Origin: Thysanoteuthis rhombus
Lineage: Eukaryota > Mollusca > Cephalopoda > Oegopsida > Thysanoteuthidae
Length of the DNA stretch: 64,000 nt
Assembly: GCA_963457665.1 (NCBI GenBank)
Contig: OY735219.1
Location: 23,991,685 to 24,055,684, forward strand
Direction: 5' to 3'
A program made the position numbers and the translations under genes. The notes below the pieces were generated by a model, which worked only from the letters and a program-made list of their open reading frames with translations, had not been told where the DNA came from and did not search any database. Shown piece after piece: positions 11,540-23,314 of the stretch (positions are counted from its first letter, which is position 1; each line of letters opens with the position of its first letter).

Positions 11540-12355
11540 TATTTGAGCTGGAAAACAAAAAAAATGTCATGAATTCAAATAATCTATTCTAATTTGTTTC
11601 CAGTATTTTTCATATAGTCAGAATGTTCAGCAATTAAACAAAAATTGTTTTGAGTCATATCTGCAATTACTTTATCTGCTGCTATGTAAAAAAAACTAGA
11701 TGAACATCCTCTAAGTGTGGTAATTCCATAATTTTCACTGAGGGTTGTAGGGCCTGACAAGACTTACTTATTCATCTATCTTGTAGCTTGAAATAAATCC
11801 GGTTTCATTTTTTACCACTGCCAAATAATCATTTCTGTATAATGGACACTTGTGTATAATCATATCTATATATAATTATGGGTTATGAAATCCTGGGAAA
11901 ATAATATCTCATGTATAACATGCACTGACTTTTCTGAGTTTATAGCAGCTAAACCTTTGTTCAACCCTTTACCTGGTTCATATCAACTTAAAATAAGATT
12001 TTATATAAATCACATCATGTTTTGAAACACAAAATTTACACAATATTCAGAGCAAATGTACAGATATATTCACACAAAGTTACGACAAGCTAGCTGCAAA
12101 AATAAGCTCATATAAAGACAAACAAAATTATAAACAAGCATGCACTTCAGTTGCTTACGGCTTTTTCTGAGAAGATACATAAGCTGCAAGTTACAACTAC
12201 TATGTCTGCATGTGGTATATATAAAAGCAGAAATCTAATTTAACCCTTGGTCAGTCACCCATGACACTATTTGGCTTATATCATCCCCCGCAAAACTCAG
12301 CTAGGTACAGTTGGTCATAAACTAAACATCTCGTGCCACTGTGGCTTTCTCCAAT

Positions 12356-12673
12356 CTCTTGACCATGATGTCTAAAAGAACATCTTACATAAGTGCAGGA
12401 AGTTTGAAGGCAGTCATTTTCATAGAAAAAAATGGGAACCAAGTAGTTGGTATTCACTTCATATGTTCTGAGTGCAATATCCAACTCTGGTGCAGAAACA
12501 AGTCCAAACTTCAATCAATGCTGAAGATGAGGAAGGCAGACAGAGAGAAATCAGCAGCACTTACCAAGTTGGAAAAAGAGTTAATCAAGTGGGTGAAACA
12601 ATGCAGAATGGTCGGCACAACTGATATGCGTTTCAAGAAACTGGAAGTTTCAAAGAGGATGGGAACAGATTGA
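12356..12673 (+). pseudogene. pogo/CENP-B-type N-terminal DNA-binding segment, isolated
   Basis: The open frame reads MSKRTSYISAGSLKAVIFIE, then KNGNQVVGIHF...SECNIQLWCRNKSKLQSM. This matches the first helix-turn-helix of pogo/CENP-B proteins (Y-F-K-V-A-NGN-A-HF-V-W-K). It is followed by TKLEKELIKWVKQCRMVG and IRxKALE-like residues (MRFKKLEVSKRMGT), the start of the second DNA-binding domain. No DDE catalytic core follows, and a stop ends the frame at 12673. The opposite-strand frame at 12281-12514 is a shadow. Confidence 0.75.
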
Positions 12674-12699
12674 GAGATATTTTTCCATTTTTTTCTTAC

Positions 12700-13330
12700 A
12701 TCTATGTATGATACCTCGAAAAGTTCTCAATGAAACTTTGTGCATGGCTAAACAGTAATACACAGAAGTGATTAAATTTGATCCATGCACAATTACCTCA
12801 CTTACATCGTATCCACACCATAGAATATCAACAAAATTTCATGTTTGTCCAGACGGTATCTCTAAAAGTTCTTAATGAATGTTGACAAAATTTTGTGGAT
12901 GGGTGGGCAATAGGCTACAAAAGAAGTGATTAATTTTGCAAGTGGATGCAAGAATTTTTCTTTGATTGAGAGTGATCTCTCCCTTTTTTTTTTTCCTCAT
13001 ACATTTATATACATGCTCATGACTGTTCACACAATATCTCTGAAAGTTCTGAATGGATTTCAATGAAATTTGAAATCACGAAAGGCTAGATGATAGGCTT
13101 CAAAAGAAATGATTGAATTTTTAGGCGGATCCAATTAAAATTACCTCATTTCTGTCATAGTTTAATGTTCATACCACATAATATCGTCAAAAGTTCATGT
13201 CAGTCCACACAATATCTCCAAAAGTCCTCTGAATCTTAATGAAAATTTGTGGAAGGGTGAGCAATAGGCTACAGAAGAAGTGATTGAATTTTGATGTAGA
13301 TCCACACAAAACTACATCCCTTGACAATGA
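12700..13330 (+). repeat. Tandem repeat family, four units of about 145-180 bp
   Basis: Units contain ATATCTCTGAAAGTTCTGAA-like starts, AATGAAATTTGTGGAxGGGT, CAATAGGCTACAAAAGAAGT and GATTGAATTTT. Starts lie near 12712, 12857, 13035 and 13212. A single diverged unit lies at 51390-51485 in intron 4 of the vinculin-like gene. Confidence 0.75.
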
Positions 13331-13339
13331 TGTTAACAG

Positions 13340-14326
13340 ATGTATGTCCTCTCCGAGTGCTTTCTTGTTGCTAGTGAAACTAATACAAAATTAATTTCAG
13401 GCCTTCAAAATTTTTATTCTACAACTCATACTGGAGAATCTACAGAATATTGCAAACTCTATTTTGGACATATTTTGCAAAAACAATCCATTGATTTGGA
13501 GAGTATTAAGAAGATCCACTTTTTTCAGCTTGGGATATTAAGAAGTATTCTTGATCTCTGTTCATCACTGAACTTGTAGTGAGTTCACTTCATCAATTCC
13601 CATCGGTATTAAATGACTTTTGTTTGAGAAACATTTTACTGTTAAATGATTTTCCAGGCATACAAAATATACTTATTGAAAATTTAAGCAGTACATAAAT
13701 TTAATACAAAAAATCTCATTTCAAGAAAATTTTGAAAAAAAAAAAAATTTTTTTAAATTTAAGTAATTTTATTCATGCAATTTTTGAAGTCTTAGTAAAA
13801 GTTTTGAAACTTTGAAAAAATTTGTCTCAAAAGCAGTGCAGAAACAGAAATTTCTTGAAAATGTGAAGTGTGATGCACATGGGAGGTAACTCCGACATGA
13901 AAATTCAATAAAATTAATATGTCTTTTGATAATTGTACTTTTACTCAATCATCAAATAGGTCAACTTTTTCACAAGTCATTTTAAAAAACAAAACAAAAC
14001 AAATCAAACATGAAAGTATATTCTACACCTTTATATTTTGTAATACATTAACATGCATATTATTTCCAAATAAGGCAACTTTCTAACTGGATTAATTTTG
14101 TCAGCAAAAATGGGTTTATTAAAAGCAGTAACATATTCTATAAAGTTGCTATCTCTATGATATTGATGGCCAAAAATTTGTTTGGTTCAAGTATAATAAA
14201 ATGTAAATTTCATTATTGAGTTTATTGAACAATATATTTACCATTTTGTTAATTTTTTCAATTCATTATCTAATGAAGTATTGCATTATTAATTTTGATA
14301 ATTTTAATAGTTTTTATCTTGACCCT
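13340..14326. other. No gene recognised; very AT-rich
   Basis: Poly-A/T runs and short frames only. GGAGGTAACT occurs at 13882. Confidence 0.45.
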
Positions 14327-14676
14327 ACTTTCAGTTGCTTTTTATCACAACTTAGACTTGGATTGTAACTCTATGGCAACAAAATAAAAAAAATAAAGAG
14401 TAAGCCCATGGTGAGAATAGGTGAAAAGACTACAAGGTCTCAAATGTAAACATCAACAAGCGCCCAATATTGGTTTTGAGGAAATTGGCTTAAAGTGTAA
14501 AAATAAGTCCCTGTGTAGAATGGTTAAAAGCAGCTAGGTGTACACTGGACTCCTTCTGGCTAGAGTGGATTCTATTCTCACCATGGGCTCACTCTTTTTT
14601 TTTCCTATTACGTTGTTTTATCGTTGTCGTAGACTTACAGTCTGAGTCAAAGTTATGATAAAAAGTAACTGGAAGT
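14327..14676. repeat. Foldback element with about 100-bp inverted arms
   Basis: The left arm (14327-14420) runs from ACTTTCAGTTGCTTTTTATC to CCCATGGTGAGAATAG. The right arm (14572-14676) is its imperfect reverse complement, starting CTATTCTCACCATGGGCTCA. The 150-bp interior contains a tRNA-like stretch (TGTGTAGAATGGTTAAAAGC). One arm of the same family recurs at 58620-58715. A non-autonomous foldback or SINE-type origin is possible. Confidence 0.7.
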
Positions 14677-15137
14677 TGGAATGAAGGCAAAAACAAATCA
14701 AAACTAATAATGATTTACCATTTTGTTACATTTCTTCTGCTATTTTTCATGCAACTTCATAATTTCATCTTCCCAGAAATTTTTATCTTTTTTGGCAAAG
14801 AATTGCTATTGGTGGCCTTCGCAGTCTTTGGGTTTGAAATTTTGGTACTTACTGATTTCATAGATAGGGACAAACACAAAAAAAAAATCCCTTGTGAAAT
14901 ATTATACCAGTAGTACCAAAAACAACCTTCAATCATATTCATTAAATTCTCTTTCCTTTTCAACTTTTCACAAAACTAACAAAATTTACATAAAAAACTT
15001 GAAACAAAAAGCTAATTTTTTGGGTGGATTAGATTAAATTTTACATTTAGACTTTATTCCCAAATTTTACGTCATGTGACAGCAATGATTAATTAAAGAC
15101 AAATTCAAGAAAAATTATGAAATTTATATTCAAATTA

Positions 15138-15345
15138 AAATTGGGAATGCCATGTCATTATTTCAATATGACGGAATTTCTTGGCACAGTTATTGTTTTG
15201 GGCAATCCTCGTGTGGATTGAATAAAAAATTCAATTTCTATCTTAACATTTGCAATAAAATATTTTGGGATTAAAAATTAGAATCAGAAACACGATGTCA
15301 TTATTTTATTATGATGGAATTTTTTAGCATGATTATTGTTTCCGG
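15138..15345 (+). repeat. Short tandem duplication, about 145-bp period
   Basis: ATGCCATGTCATTATTTCAA with TATGACGGAATTTCTTGGCA (15150) recurs as ACGATGTCATTATTTTATTA with TATGATGGAATTTTTTAGCA (about 15293). Confidence 0.55.
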
Positions 15346-15524
15346 TAACACTGGGATATTTTTGCAAGAAACTTTTTTTGTGTTTGTCTCAACCCACAAA
15401 ATCAGAAAATACCAAATTTTTTTCATTAAGAGAATTCTATAAAAACAAGAATAAATAGAAAAACCAAAAACACAATACATAGCAGGTGAGTGAAAACATC
15501 CTTTCCAACTTGTAGAAAAATGTT

Positions 15525-15815
15525 TTGCCAGATCACCAAAGAGAATTGAGGTCTAGTGTTTCTTCTAATAGAACACATTGTTTCTCTCAACTAATTTTAG
15601 ATATTGTTTGTCAATCGTTGCCTGCAATTAGTCTAATTAGGATCCATGGCTATTCAAATCAATCATTTGATTCTATGAAAGAAGCTCATAAAAGAGAACT
15701 CACTTGTAATCCAACAATTGATACAGCATCACCCTCATTGGATGAAGATCTACTTTCAATGAAGCTAGAGGTGGTTAATTTCCCTTGCCCTATAATTTAT
15801 TTCATTCCACAATAA
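15525..15815 (+). other. Unrecognised 96-codon open frame
   Basis: The composition is protein-like (Ser-, Glu- and Arg-containing, not a simple repeat) and a GAG|GTGGTT donor-like site lies at about 15771. A possible acceptor (TTTTGCCAG) precedes it at 15532. There is no family match and no partner exon. It could be a transposon fragment or chance. Confidence 0.2.
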
Positions 15816-17367
15816 CCATTTTTGTCACCAGTCACAATTTTTTTAAAAGATAGAGCATTTTAGTTATATTTTATGGTCCAGTAGGTTTTTTTTTGCTTAA
15901 CTTGTATGGAAGCTACACATCAAAGCAACTAACATAACCAAGCTATTACAAATAATTTTCAATACTTGATTTAGAGATTTTGAATACGTTTATTTATTTT
16001 ATTCTCATTCTTCATTTGTCTTGTCGTGATCATCATCAAACTCAACTGGTCTACCTAATCACGAAGCATCATTCAGTGAGGAATCTCTAGCACAAAACTT
16101 CACAAACCACTTTTGACATGTTTGATTATTCACAGTACCTTCTCCATTAACTGCATAAACCCTTTTTTGCACTCGGGTTACATTTAACCTTTTATCAAAG
16201 AAGCATATGCCAAAAATGTTACTTTTTGTAGTTTTTTCTTCAAAAATTCATGCTGATATGGTAGCTGTAACAATACAATCTAAGGCAATATTTTTGGATG
16301 GAATTAGTTAAAATTAAAGGCTCTTAATTCCAGCTAATGCCAAAAACTGAACAAACATTTTGACAAATACACTTTCATTAAAAAATTTAAAATACGCTAA
16401 AAGTACACTGTAGACAAGTTATAACACGGAAGTCAGAGTCCATCATTTTCTACCATGTTATAACCGAGTCAGCATTGTAATGAATTTTCTATTTTTATAA
16501 ACCTTGATCCAATCCCCCCCCCTCGCCCACTTCTTCAAAACCAACCCTCACGATTCCAGCAGAAATGAAGAGAAAACCAAGGAGGTAGGGTTGAGGTGCT
16601 GCCAGTCTGGTGGGAAGATTTTTTTCAAAATCCTGACACCTTATCAGGTCACATTTTGACAAAACTTAAATACATATGTAGCGATAATAATCTTTGTAGT
16701 AACGGATGAGAGGAAGAGGAACGAGGAGTTTCATTTATTGACTACTGAAATTTTTTTGTCCGATTCATTTCCTTTTTACAATGGGTGTAACCTGATTCAG
16801 TAAGAGGGCTTTCTATTTTTATATTTAGCTATCATTTTGAAAGACAAATTTACATTTTGAAAATAGGGGTCCATGTTCAAACCATGTCGAAAGCGAATCC
16901 ACATCATATCGTATCTACAGTGTAATCATGACACAGCGACCCGTCGCCAGTGATTCACTCACATTATATGTATCCCACGCTACATAATGCTAATTCTGAT
17001 GGAGTCCTTGATGTTGATTCTGAAGCATCTGGCGACAGAAAACAGGTCACATATGAAAATAAGGAAGAACTTGTACGCCTGTTGCAAAGTTTATAATCAT
17101 TGGCTGTTTATTAGGAAAAAAAAGTCAATTGGGGAATATCTTCTGAAAATTTCAAAAGAAGATTGTGGCAGTCTGAATTGATAAGCTTGTATGATAATGC
17201 ACTTGTTAATAAGATCTGCTAGACCAAATTCTGGTAATATACTTAATTTTTAACTTTCTTGGGGATTCTAAGTGCAGGTGGACTACTAGAATACCCCTTA
17301 TGACAGGTCCCAGGCATAGAGAAAAATGTGATCAACTGCAATGCAAAGCAAGCCAACTTACATATAT

Positions 17368-17640
17368 TTATACGCCCCGCTCAGGAATGGGGGGGCAGAG
17401 GTTCCAGAAACCCTGGAAACAAAGAATTTCACCCAGCCAAGGCACTATCTTCAGTCTCATGTGACATAGCCAACAAATGAAAACGTTCCATACACCCGCT
17501 AGCAACTTTTCTGGAGAAATGGTTAATTTGCATATCCAATGAAAAAGGCCCATCAACATGTGGGAATTTTCTTTGAATCAAATTCTCAGCTAAACCAACT
17601 TCTGCATTAATCATGGCTGATCTGGTGGGGGGGGGGGGTC
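17368..17640 (-). other. Possible repeat-derived coding relic, minus strand
   Basis: The minus strand reads MINAEVGLAENLIQRKFPHV followed by DGPFSLDMQ and VASGCMERFHLLAMSHE. The pattern 'INxAxxLLxxxFPHVxGL' is one I associate with repeat-borne coding remnants in invertebrate genomes, but I cannot name the family securely. It is interrupted and not functional. Confidence 0.3.
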
Positions 17641-18044
17641 AGACAATATTCGAGCAGCCTTGAATCATCTCTGGGTACCCATCTACTTTTTAATTCCCAG
17701 GTGCTTTGTGCTTTGTGCCTTTCTGTTATGACTAGAGGCTTGACCTCTGAGTCAATTTCTTCAAGTAACAATAGCAATTCTTTAATCTTCTTATTGTGTG
17801 AATAAAAGTTTCAACTTCTGTGGAAGATTCAATTTCATGCTTTTGTACACAATTTAGCTAATTTTCTGCAATAATTTTTTTTTTCCACTGGCCACAATCT
17901 TGAAATAATCTTAAGTCTAAAAAATTTACACCATCTCCCATAATTCTATCTCAATAATTTCGTAGAAACTGAAAATAATAATAGTAAACTTTAATTAATA
18001 TTAGATATAGTAATAAACTTTGATATTTATGTTTATTGAATCAG

Positions 18045-18425
18045 CACAGCCCCACGATTGGCCAGCCCGCCCACCCAGCCAGGTTACAGATTCTTCTCTC
18101 TTTGCTCATCTGTGTGATTGTCTCTGTGTCTATCCAGGAGTTCCTGGTCACATTTTTAAGCTACAATCTTGAAAATTTGCCTGAGTACACCCCTAGGCAC
18201 CATCTAAAAACATTTTTTTTTGTTTTTTCAAAAAAGTGCTCCTTTGAATCTCTGTAGTCATCATGGGCCAACAATGCCAAAATTTTGTACCAAGATTTTT
18301 TAAAGATAATTTTAGATAATAGATCTATTCTGTTAGATCACTTTAAATGATGTTTCAGATATTTAGTTCTGGAACACATGAGGGCTACAGTGATTCATTT
18401 ATGCAAGGTACTGATATATCTTAAA
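18045..18425 (+). repeat. Dispersed repeat family 3, copy A
   Basis: It begins GCCCCACGATTGGCCAGCCC and continues with CTGTGTCTATCC, GAGTACACCCCTAGGCACCA and runs of TTTTAGATAATAGATCTATT. It ends ACAGTGATTCATTTATGC. The same order is seen at 22643-23020. Confidence 0.75.
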
Positions 18426-18589
18426 AAGTAGTCAAAAAATGAATACAATATTAAATAATAGTTTGTTTCATTTTACAAAATATTTTTCTCTTCAATTTGA
18501 TTTTCTCAAGGCGAAAAAAGGAAATTGTAAACAAAGAGTTTTGTTGAAATTGTCAAATCAAATGAAATATATCCATATCTCACATAAAT

Positions 18590-18745
18590 GAATCATGATA
18601 GCCCCCACATATAACAAGAGTAATTACCTAAAAAAATTATCTATAATTATCTGAAATAATAGATCTTTTATCCAAAATTATCTAAATAAATGAAAGCACA
18701 AGATTTGACCATAGAAACTAAAAAAACACTTTTCTGGAAAAGAAA
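18590..18745 (-). repeat. Dispersed repeat family 3, inverted end copy
   Basis: On the minus strand it reads TAGATAATTTTGGATAAAAG, TAGATAATTATAGATAAT and GGGGGCTATCATGATTCATT. This is the 3' half of copy A in opposite orientation about 170 bp away, so the pair can fold back. The hAT relic begins directly after it. Confidence 0.6.
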
Positions 18746-18788
18746 AAAAAATTGGAAAACCTAGAAATTGCACAAAAACTGTTTTAAA

Positions 18789-19763
18789 ATTCATTGCATT
18801 ATCCATCAGGAGATATTAAATGCCAAGTCTTCGAGATTAAAGCATGTTATAGACATCGCTGTGAAGAGAGTGAATCCAAACCTCTCACATTGATTGAATC
18901 ATCACCAGTTCCAGCAGTCTTTGTTGGTTATAGAGGCAGAATGTGGGGACCTGGCTTATTTTTGCTATAAACATTGGATCAGCCGAGGGTCAATGCTGGA
19001 AAGGGTATTCGTATTGTATAAAGAAGCGACTATTGTATAAAGAAGCGACAATATTTCTTGAAAGCAGGAAAGAGGATGCTTCATCTTTCCATGATCCTAA
19101 TTGTCTTGCAAACCTGGCATTTATCGTGAATCTCATATCACATTTAAATAACTTAGATATACAACTTTAAGGAAAAAATCAGCTGGTACATGGGATATAT
19201 GGTCATAAAGTAACCTTTGAAAGAAAGCTGAAATGGTGGGAATGCCAGCTTCAAGAAGGAAGTTTTACTCATTATCCCACTTTTGAAAAATATAAAGAAC
19301 AAGATCCAAACATTTTTGTGAATGTGGTTCAAGATTTGAGAGGAGAGTTTTCCATCTCTTCTTACAAGCATACAAATGAGATCAAGCTGTTCGTAACTCC
19401 ATTTGATGTGGAAGTGGACATTGCAACACAAAATTCTCAAATGGAATCGATTGAGGTGCTATGTGATGAATTATTAAGACCAAAATTTAATTCTGAAATT
19501 ATATCAGAATTTGCCTTTTGAAGAAACCATTTTCAACTTAGTGGGAAGTATCCTAAGTGTACAATGCAAATAAGATGGTATCGTTGTTTGGGAGCACTTT
19601 CACAATGTGATCAGATATTTTGAAAAATGAAGCATACTAAGGACCATTCACAAACAAGATTGATGCCCAACTGGACAATGTCTTGTTCTTGGCATCATCA
19701 AGTCTGATACCCAACATTGAGAAGCTTTCAACCAACAAACAGCATCTCCCATTGAATCATTGA
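18789..19763 (+). pseudogene. hAT-type transposase relic (ZBED5/GTF2IRD2/SCAND3-like family)
   Basis: Conceptual translation across frameshifts gives IHCIIHQEILNAKSSRLKHV early on, then a WxSRG-type segment (WISRGSMLERVF). A long stretch follows with NLAFIVNLISHLNNLDIQL, GKNQLVHGIYG and LKWWECQLQEGSFTHYPTF. Near the end comes FVTPFDVEVDIATQNSQMES and a C-terminus ending NVLFLASSSLIPNIEKL, then a stop at 19761-19763. This order is that of the domesticated or transposon-borne hAT proteins related to ZBED5 and GTF2IRD2. Stops and frame changes (several between 18850 and 19080 and again around 19520-19690) mark it as broken. A 21-bp tandem duplication lies at about 19013-19050. The N-terminal zinc finger was not found. 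No TIRs were identified. Confidence 0.8.
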
Positions 19764-19769
19764 CTGTTT

Positions 19770-20980
19770 GCATCAAAATTGAGTAATTTATTCTCGAAGA
19801 TTTTTGTGTTTTTCCATAGATTCACATTTGAAAAGATCAAAATAGATTGTGACTTAATTGAGTTCTTTGATTACCAACTAACATCTTTGGTTGACCACAA
19901 ATGATTTTCTAGTATGTATTATCCATAGATTTGAGTGAAAATATGACCAGATGTATTTATCCATAGGTCAAGCTTTGGAGTTTCGTAATAAAAAGAACTG
20001 GGTTTCTAGTTGGCAGGAAAAGGAATATGCAACTCAATTTTTTCTTTCTTTTCTGGCTTCCATACTTTAGAATTATGGTCATTGTTTGTTTGTTGGGTGA
20101 CAATAACAAAAAAGACCTTCTACCCAAAATTATATGATACAATTTGATATGTTTTTTGAATGAGTATTACTTTCATTTCATTGAACAGAGTTACACAGCA
20201 GAAAATTGACAAAAAAAAGTTATGGATTTTATTTACTGTCATTCGATTTGTCTCTTTGAATGTTTTTAATCTATAACGTGATTTTGTCATTATAAAGGCA
20301 ATGAATAGAATTATTTTTTTGTCAACTACAAAAATTTTCAAATCAAATAAAAATTCGAGAACAAAATTTCTGTTTCATTGATGTAAGAACAGATACTACA
20401 CTTAGATCTTAACTAAATGTCACAGAAGCCCCATTTCAGTCCGGACCAAACGATTACAATAGTGCCCCGAATCTTGATCTAGATTTTTTTCATGACATTT
20501 ATCTGGCCCACGGTCCACTCATTATTACACAATCTGACGGGGGGGGGGGCAAAATATTGCCAGGACCCGGATTCATAATTTGCATAATTTGTAAAAGAAG
20601 ATTGGATTAATTTGGGTACATTGATGAATTAGGAATGGTATCAAAAGATGGAAACTAAAATCTGAAAACATATAAATTGAAACAGAGACAGAAAAGGAGG
20701 ATCATGCCAAAGAAATAACTGCAACATGATAAGTATTGCTACAAAAAATAAATGAAATTTCTTTCTCTAATACTGGAGGAATATATATAGTTATATAAGT
20801 ATGGAATTATTAACGTATTCTTCTTGTTTAATGTGACTGTCAAACAAATACACCTCAAATTAATTTTTCATAATGAATCAATAAGAAATGAGAAAAAAAC
20901 AATTCTTTCAGCTATAGCTTCCATTCAGTCTGTACAGACAATGGATCCCTTCTAGAGCTCATCCCAGGGTGAGGCATATG
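19770..20980. other. No gene recognised
   Basis: AT-rich with short frames; a poly-G run at about 20539. Nothing assignable on either strand. Confidence 0.45.
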
Positions 20981-20984
20981 GGAT

Positions 20985-21240
20985 GCCCAGTTGTTGGCCT
21001 AGCTGATGTAGTCCAGAGGAAAGCAGAGTGATGTGTCTGGCATCATCTTGACTGCAGGAGCTGCAGAAAAGATGTCAAACTGCCCTGAGGAACTCAACCC
21101 CTTGGTTTGAAATCAGAGTTATCTTTCTCTTTGGTTGCTTCCCATTGCTAGAGAGCCCATTCTCCCCTGCTATTTTACCCATAGCTCGGAGTAGAAGAGA
21201 TAGATTCATGCCTTTTCCAAGGGCATTAGTGAGTTTGGGT
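20985..21240 (+). repeat. Dispersed repeat family 1, copy B
   Basis: Diverged copy of 2640-2910, with the same block order and ending at GATTCATGCCTTTTCCAAGG. The two overlapping open frames here (one per strand) are not shared with copy A and are not taken as coding. Confidence 0.75.
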
Positions 21241-21244
21241 ATAC

Positions 21245-22640
21245 ACTGTAAATTAAGTGCTAATAAAAGTGACTTGTTTTTAGTGTGTAACCAAGTTGAT
21301 TCTTTACTGAGCGGACATGCACAACAGATTAGTTTAGTCTGGCACACAAGATTCAGGTTGCTTACACAGCAGCATTAGAGTAGTTTCCCTTTGAGCAGAA
21401 AACAAAAATAAAGTGATGAAAGGAATATTCTATAAAATGCTCCAAAATAATTTCTTAAAAAGACAGACAAAATTCATCAAAACCATCTTCATTTTTGACA
21501 CATTGTTAACACAAAAAATATGGAAAAAATTCTATTGAACATAAGGCAATACTAGCTTGAAACAACTTCATAAAATTTTTCCCCAAAATACACCTAATGA
21601 ACATAAGCGATCTCAAAATAACTATAAAAAGATATTTCACGGAATCTTATTCATGAATAACTGTCGACTCAATTTGATTCTATTGTCTGCTCTGTGAATG
21701 CCATCTGAACTTTCTGGCTACTCTACGAGCACTGAAATGTTGATTTCACTTGTTTGAAAAATATATATATAACACAAGATACTGTTTTATGAGAACCCAC
21801 ACAAGAGGGGACTACTTCAGAGACAATAAGCATAATTCGTATCCTCCCTAACATTGATGTACAATAATAAGAAAAAAATTGTATACTTGACACGTCATGT
21901 TTATTGACGAAATAAAATCATCATTATTAAAGATATTCATCTTCAATATGTTTCAAGATTTTTCATTATAAAATTGATTTTTCAGGCGCAATTATAATAA
22001 ATTCTGGGGAGACAATATGATAGAAAAGTCTAAATATTTTGTAGTTACATTAAGTACAAAATCATATTTCCCTGATTAAAGCTGAAACCACAATCATATC
22101 CTCCAATAAATTGTAGTAGCATCATAAAAAAGTTCCTCCGACTGTTAAACAAACAGATATTTAAAGCAAGTCTCTGATGAGGCAACCACTAAGGCTATTT
22201 ATGAAGAATAAACTAAACTGATTCCAAAAACTAACAGATTTTCACTAGTAATACTGAAATGATCATTCATTTGGTACATACCGGATGTATTGTGATCAAT
22301 TGTAGATCAGTAGGAATTGAGAGAACCAGGGTCTTTTGCCTACAAACACTAAAATGTTGAATCTGTTTATATGGCGCTAGAGAGAATTTTATACAGGAAC
22401 CACATATAGTGTAGCAAAAGCAGGAATTTTCAAAGATCAAATAATATATTTTACTAATGGTAGTATCTGAAAAATGATAGTAAATTTCCACATTGTGTCT
22501 AAATATCAAAAACATTGTCTCAGTATCAATATTCAGTTTGACATGCTTGTTAATTTCATGGCTTACATTGAAGCAGACAAGATTTGAGAGGTAATATATA
22601 TCCTTATATTCACAGTAGTTCATATCTTGAAAGCTATATC
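21245..22640. other. No gene recognised; contains an unassigned 118-codon minus frame
   Basis: The minus-strand frame 22267-22623 is Tyr/Ile/Cys-rich and matches nothing I know. The rest is AT-rich and without motifs. Confidence 0.4.
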
Positions 22641-22642
22641 AC

Positions 22643-23020
22643 ATCACTCTAGCCCCACAAATTGCCCGACCAGCCAGCCATGTCGGCTACAGATTGATCT
22701 CTCTTAGCTTGTCTGTGTCTATGTATATGTGTATCTCCGGGCACACCTTATTACATTTTGGGGGTTTCAACTTTATAAATTTGCATGAGTACGCTGCTAG
22801 GCATCATCTAAAAGTGACTTATTTTTTTCAAAAAGGTGCTTTTGGAGGTTTCTATGATCGTTTTAGACCAACAATATCCAAATCTTGTGCTGGTATTTTT
22901 TAGATAATTTAAGATAAAAGATCTAATATTTTAGATAATTATAGATAATTTTTCAGATAATTACTTCTGATACATGCATGGGCTATGGTGATTCATTTAT
23001 GCGAGGTACAGATATATTAC
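22643..23020 (+). repeat. Dispersed repeat family 3, copy B
   Basis: Same blocks as 18045-18425: GCCCCACAAATTGCCCGACC, CTGTGTCTATG, GAGTACGCTGCTAGGCATCA, TAGATAATTTAAGATAAAAG and GGTGATTCATTTATGCGAGG. Confidence 0.75.
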
Positions 23021-23164
23021 ATTCAATTTTATATGACAAAATATTATAAATCATTATTATTAATTTTTCACAACTTTTCACCTTCAGCTTGATTTTTTAG
23101 CTATTTTACAGGCCTGAGTAAAAGTTACCATAAAACTCCCCTTCTACTGATTTATTCACTTTTT

Positions 23165-23310
23165 CTGATAGAATTTTAGATAAAAGATCTATTCTTTTTA
23201 GATAATTTTAGATAAAAGATTTATTATCTTCAGTTAAATTTAGATAATTTTTTAGATAATTAACTCTGGTACACACCGGGACTACAGTGATTCATTTATT
23301 TGAAAATCAG
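23165..23310 (+). repeat. Dispersed repeat family 3, 3'-end fragment
   Basis: Contains repeated TTTAGATAAAAGATCTATTC and TAGATAATTTTAGATAAAAG, ending ACTACAGTGATTCATTTATT. The 5' half is missing. Confidence 0.65.
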
Positions 23311-23314
23311 CACT

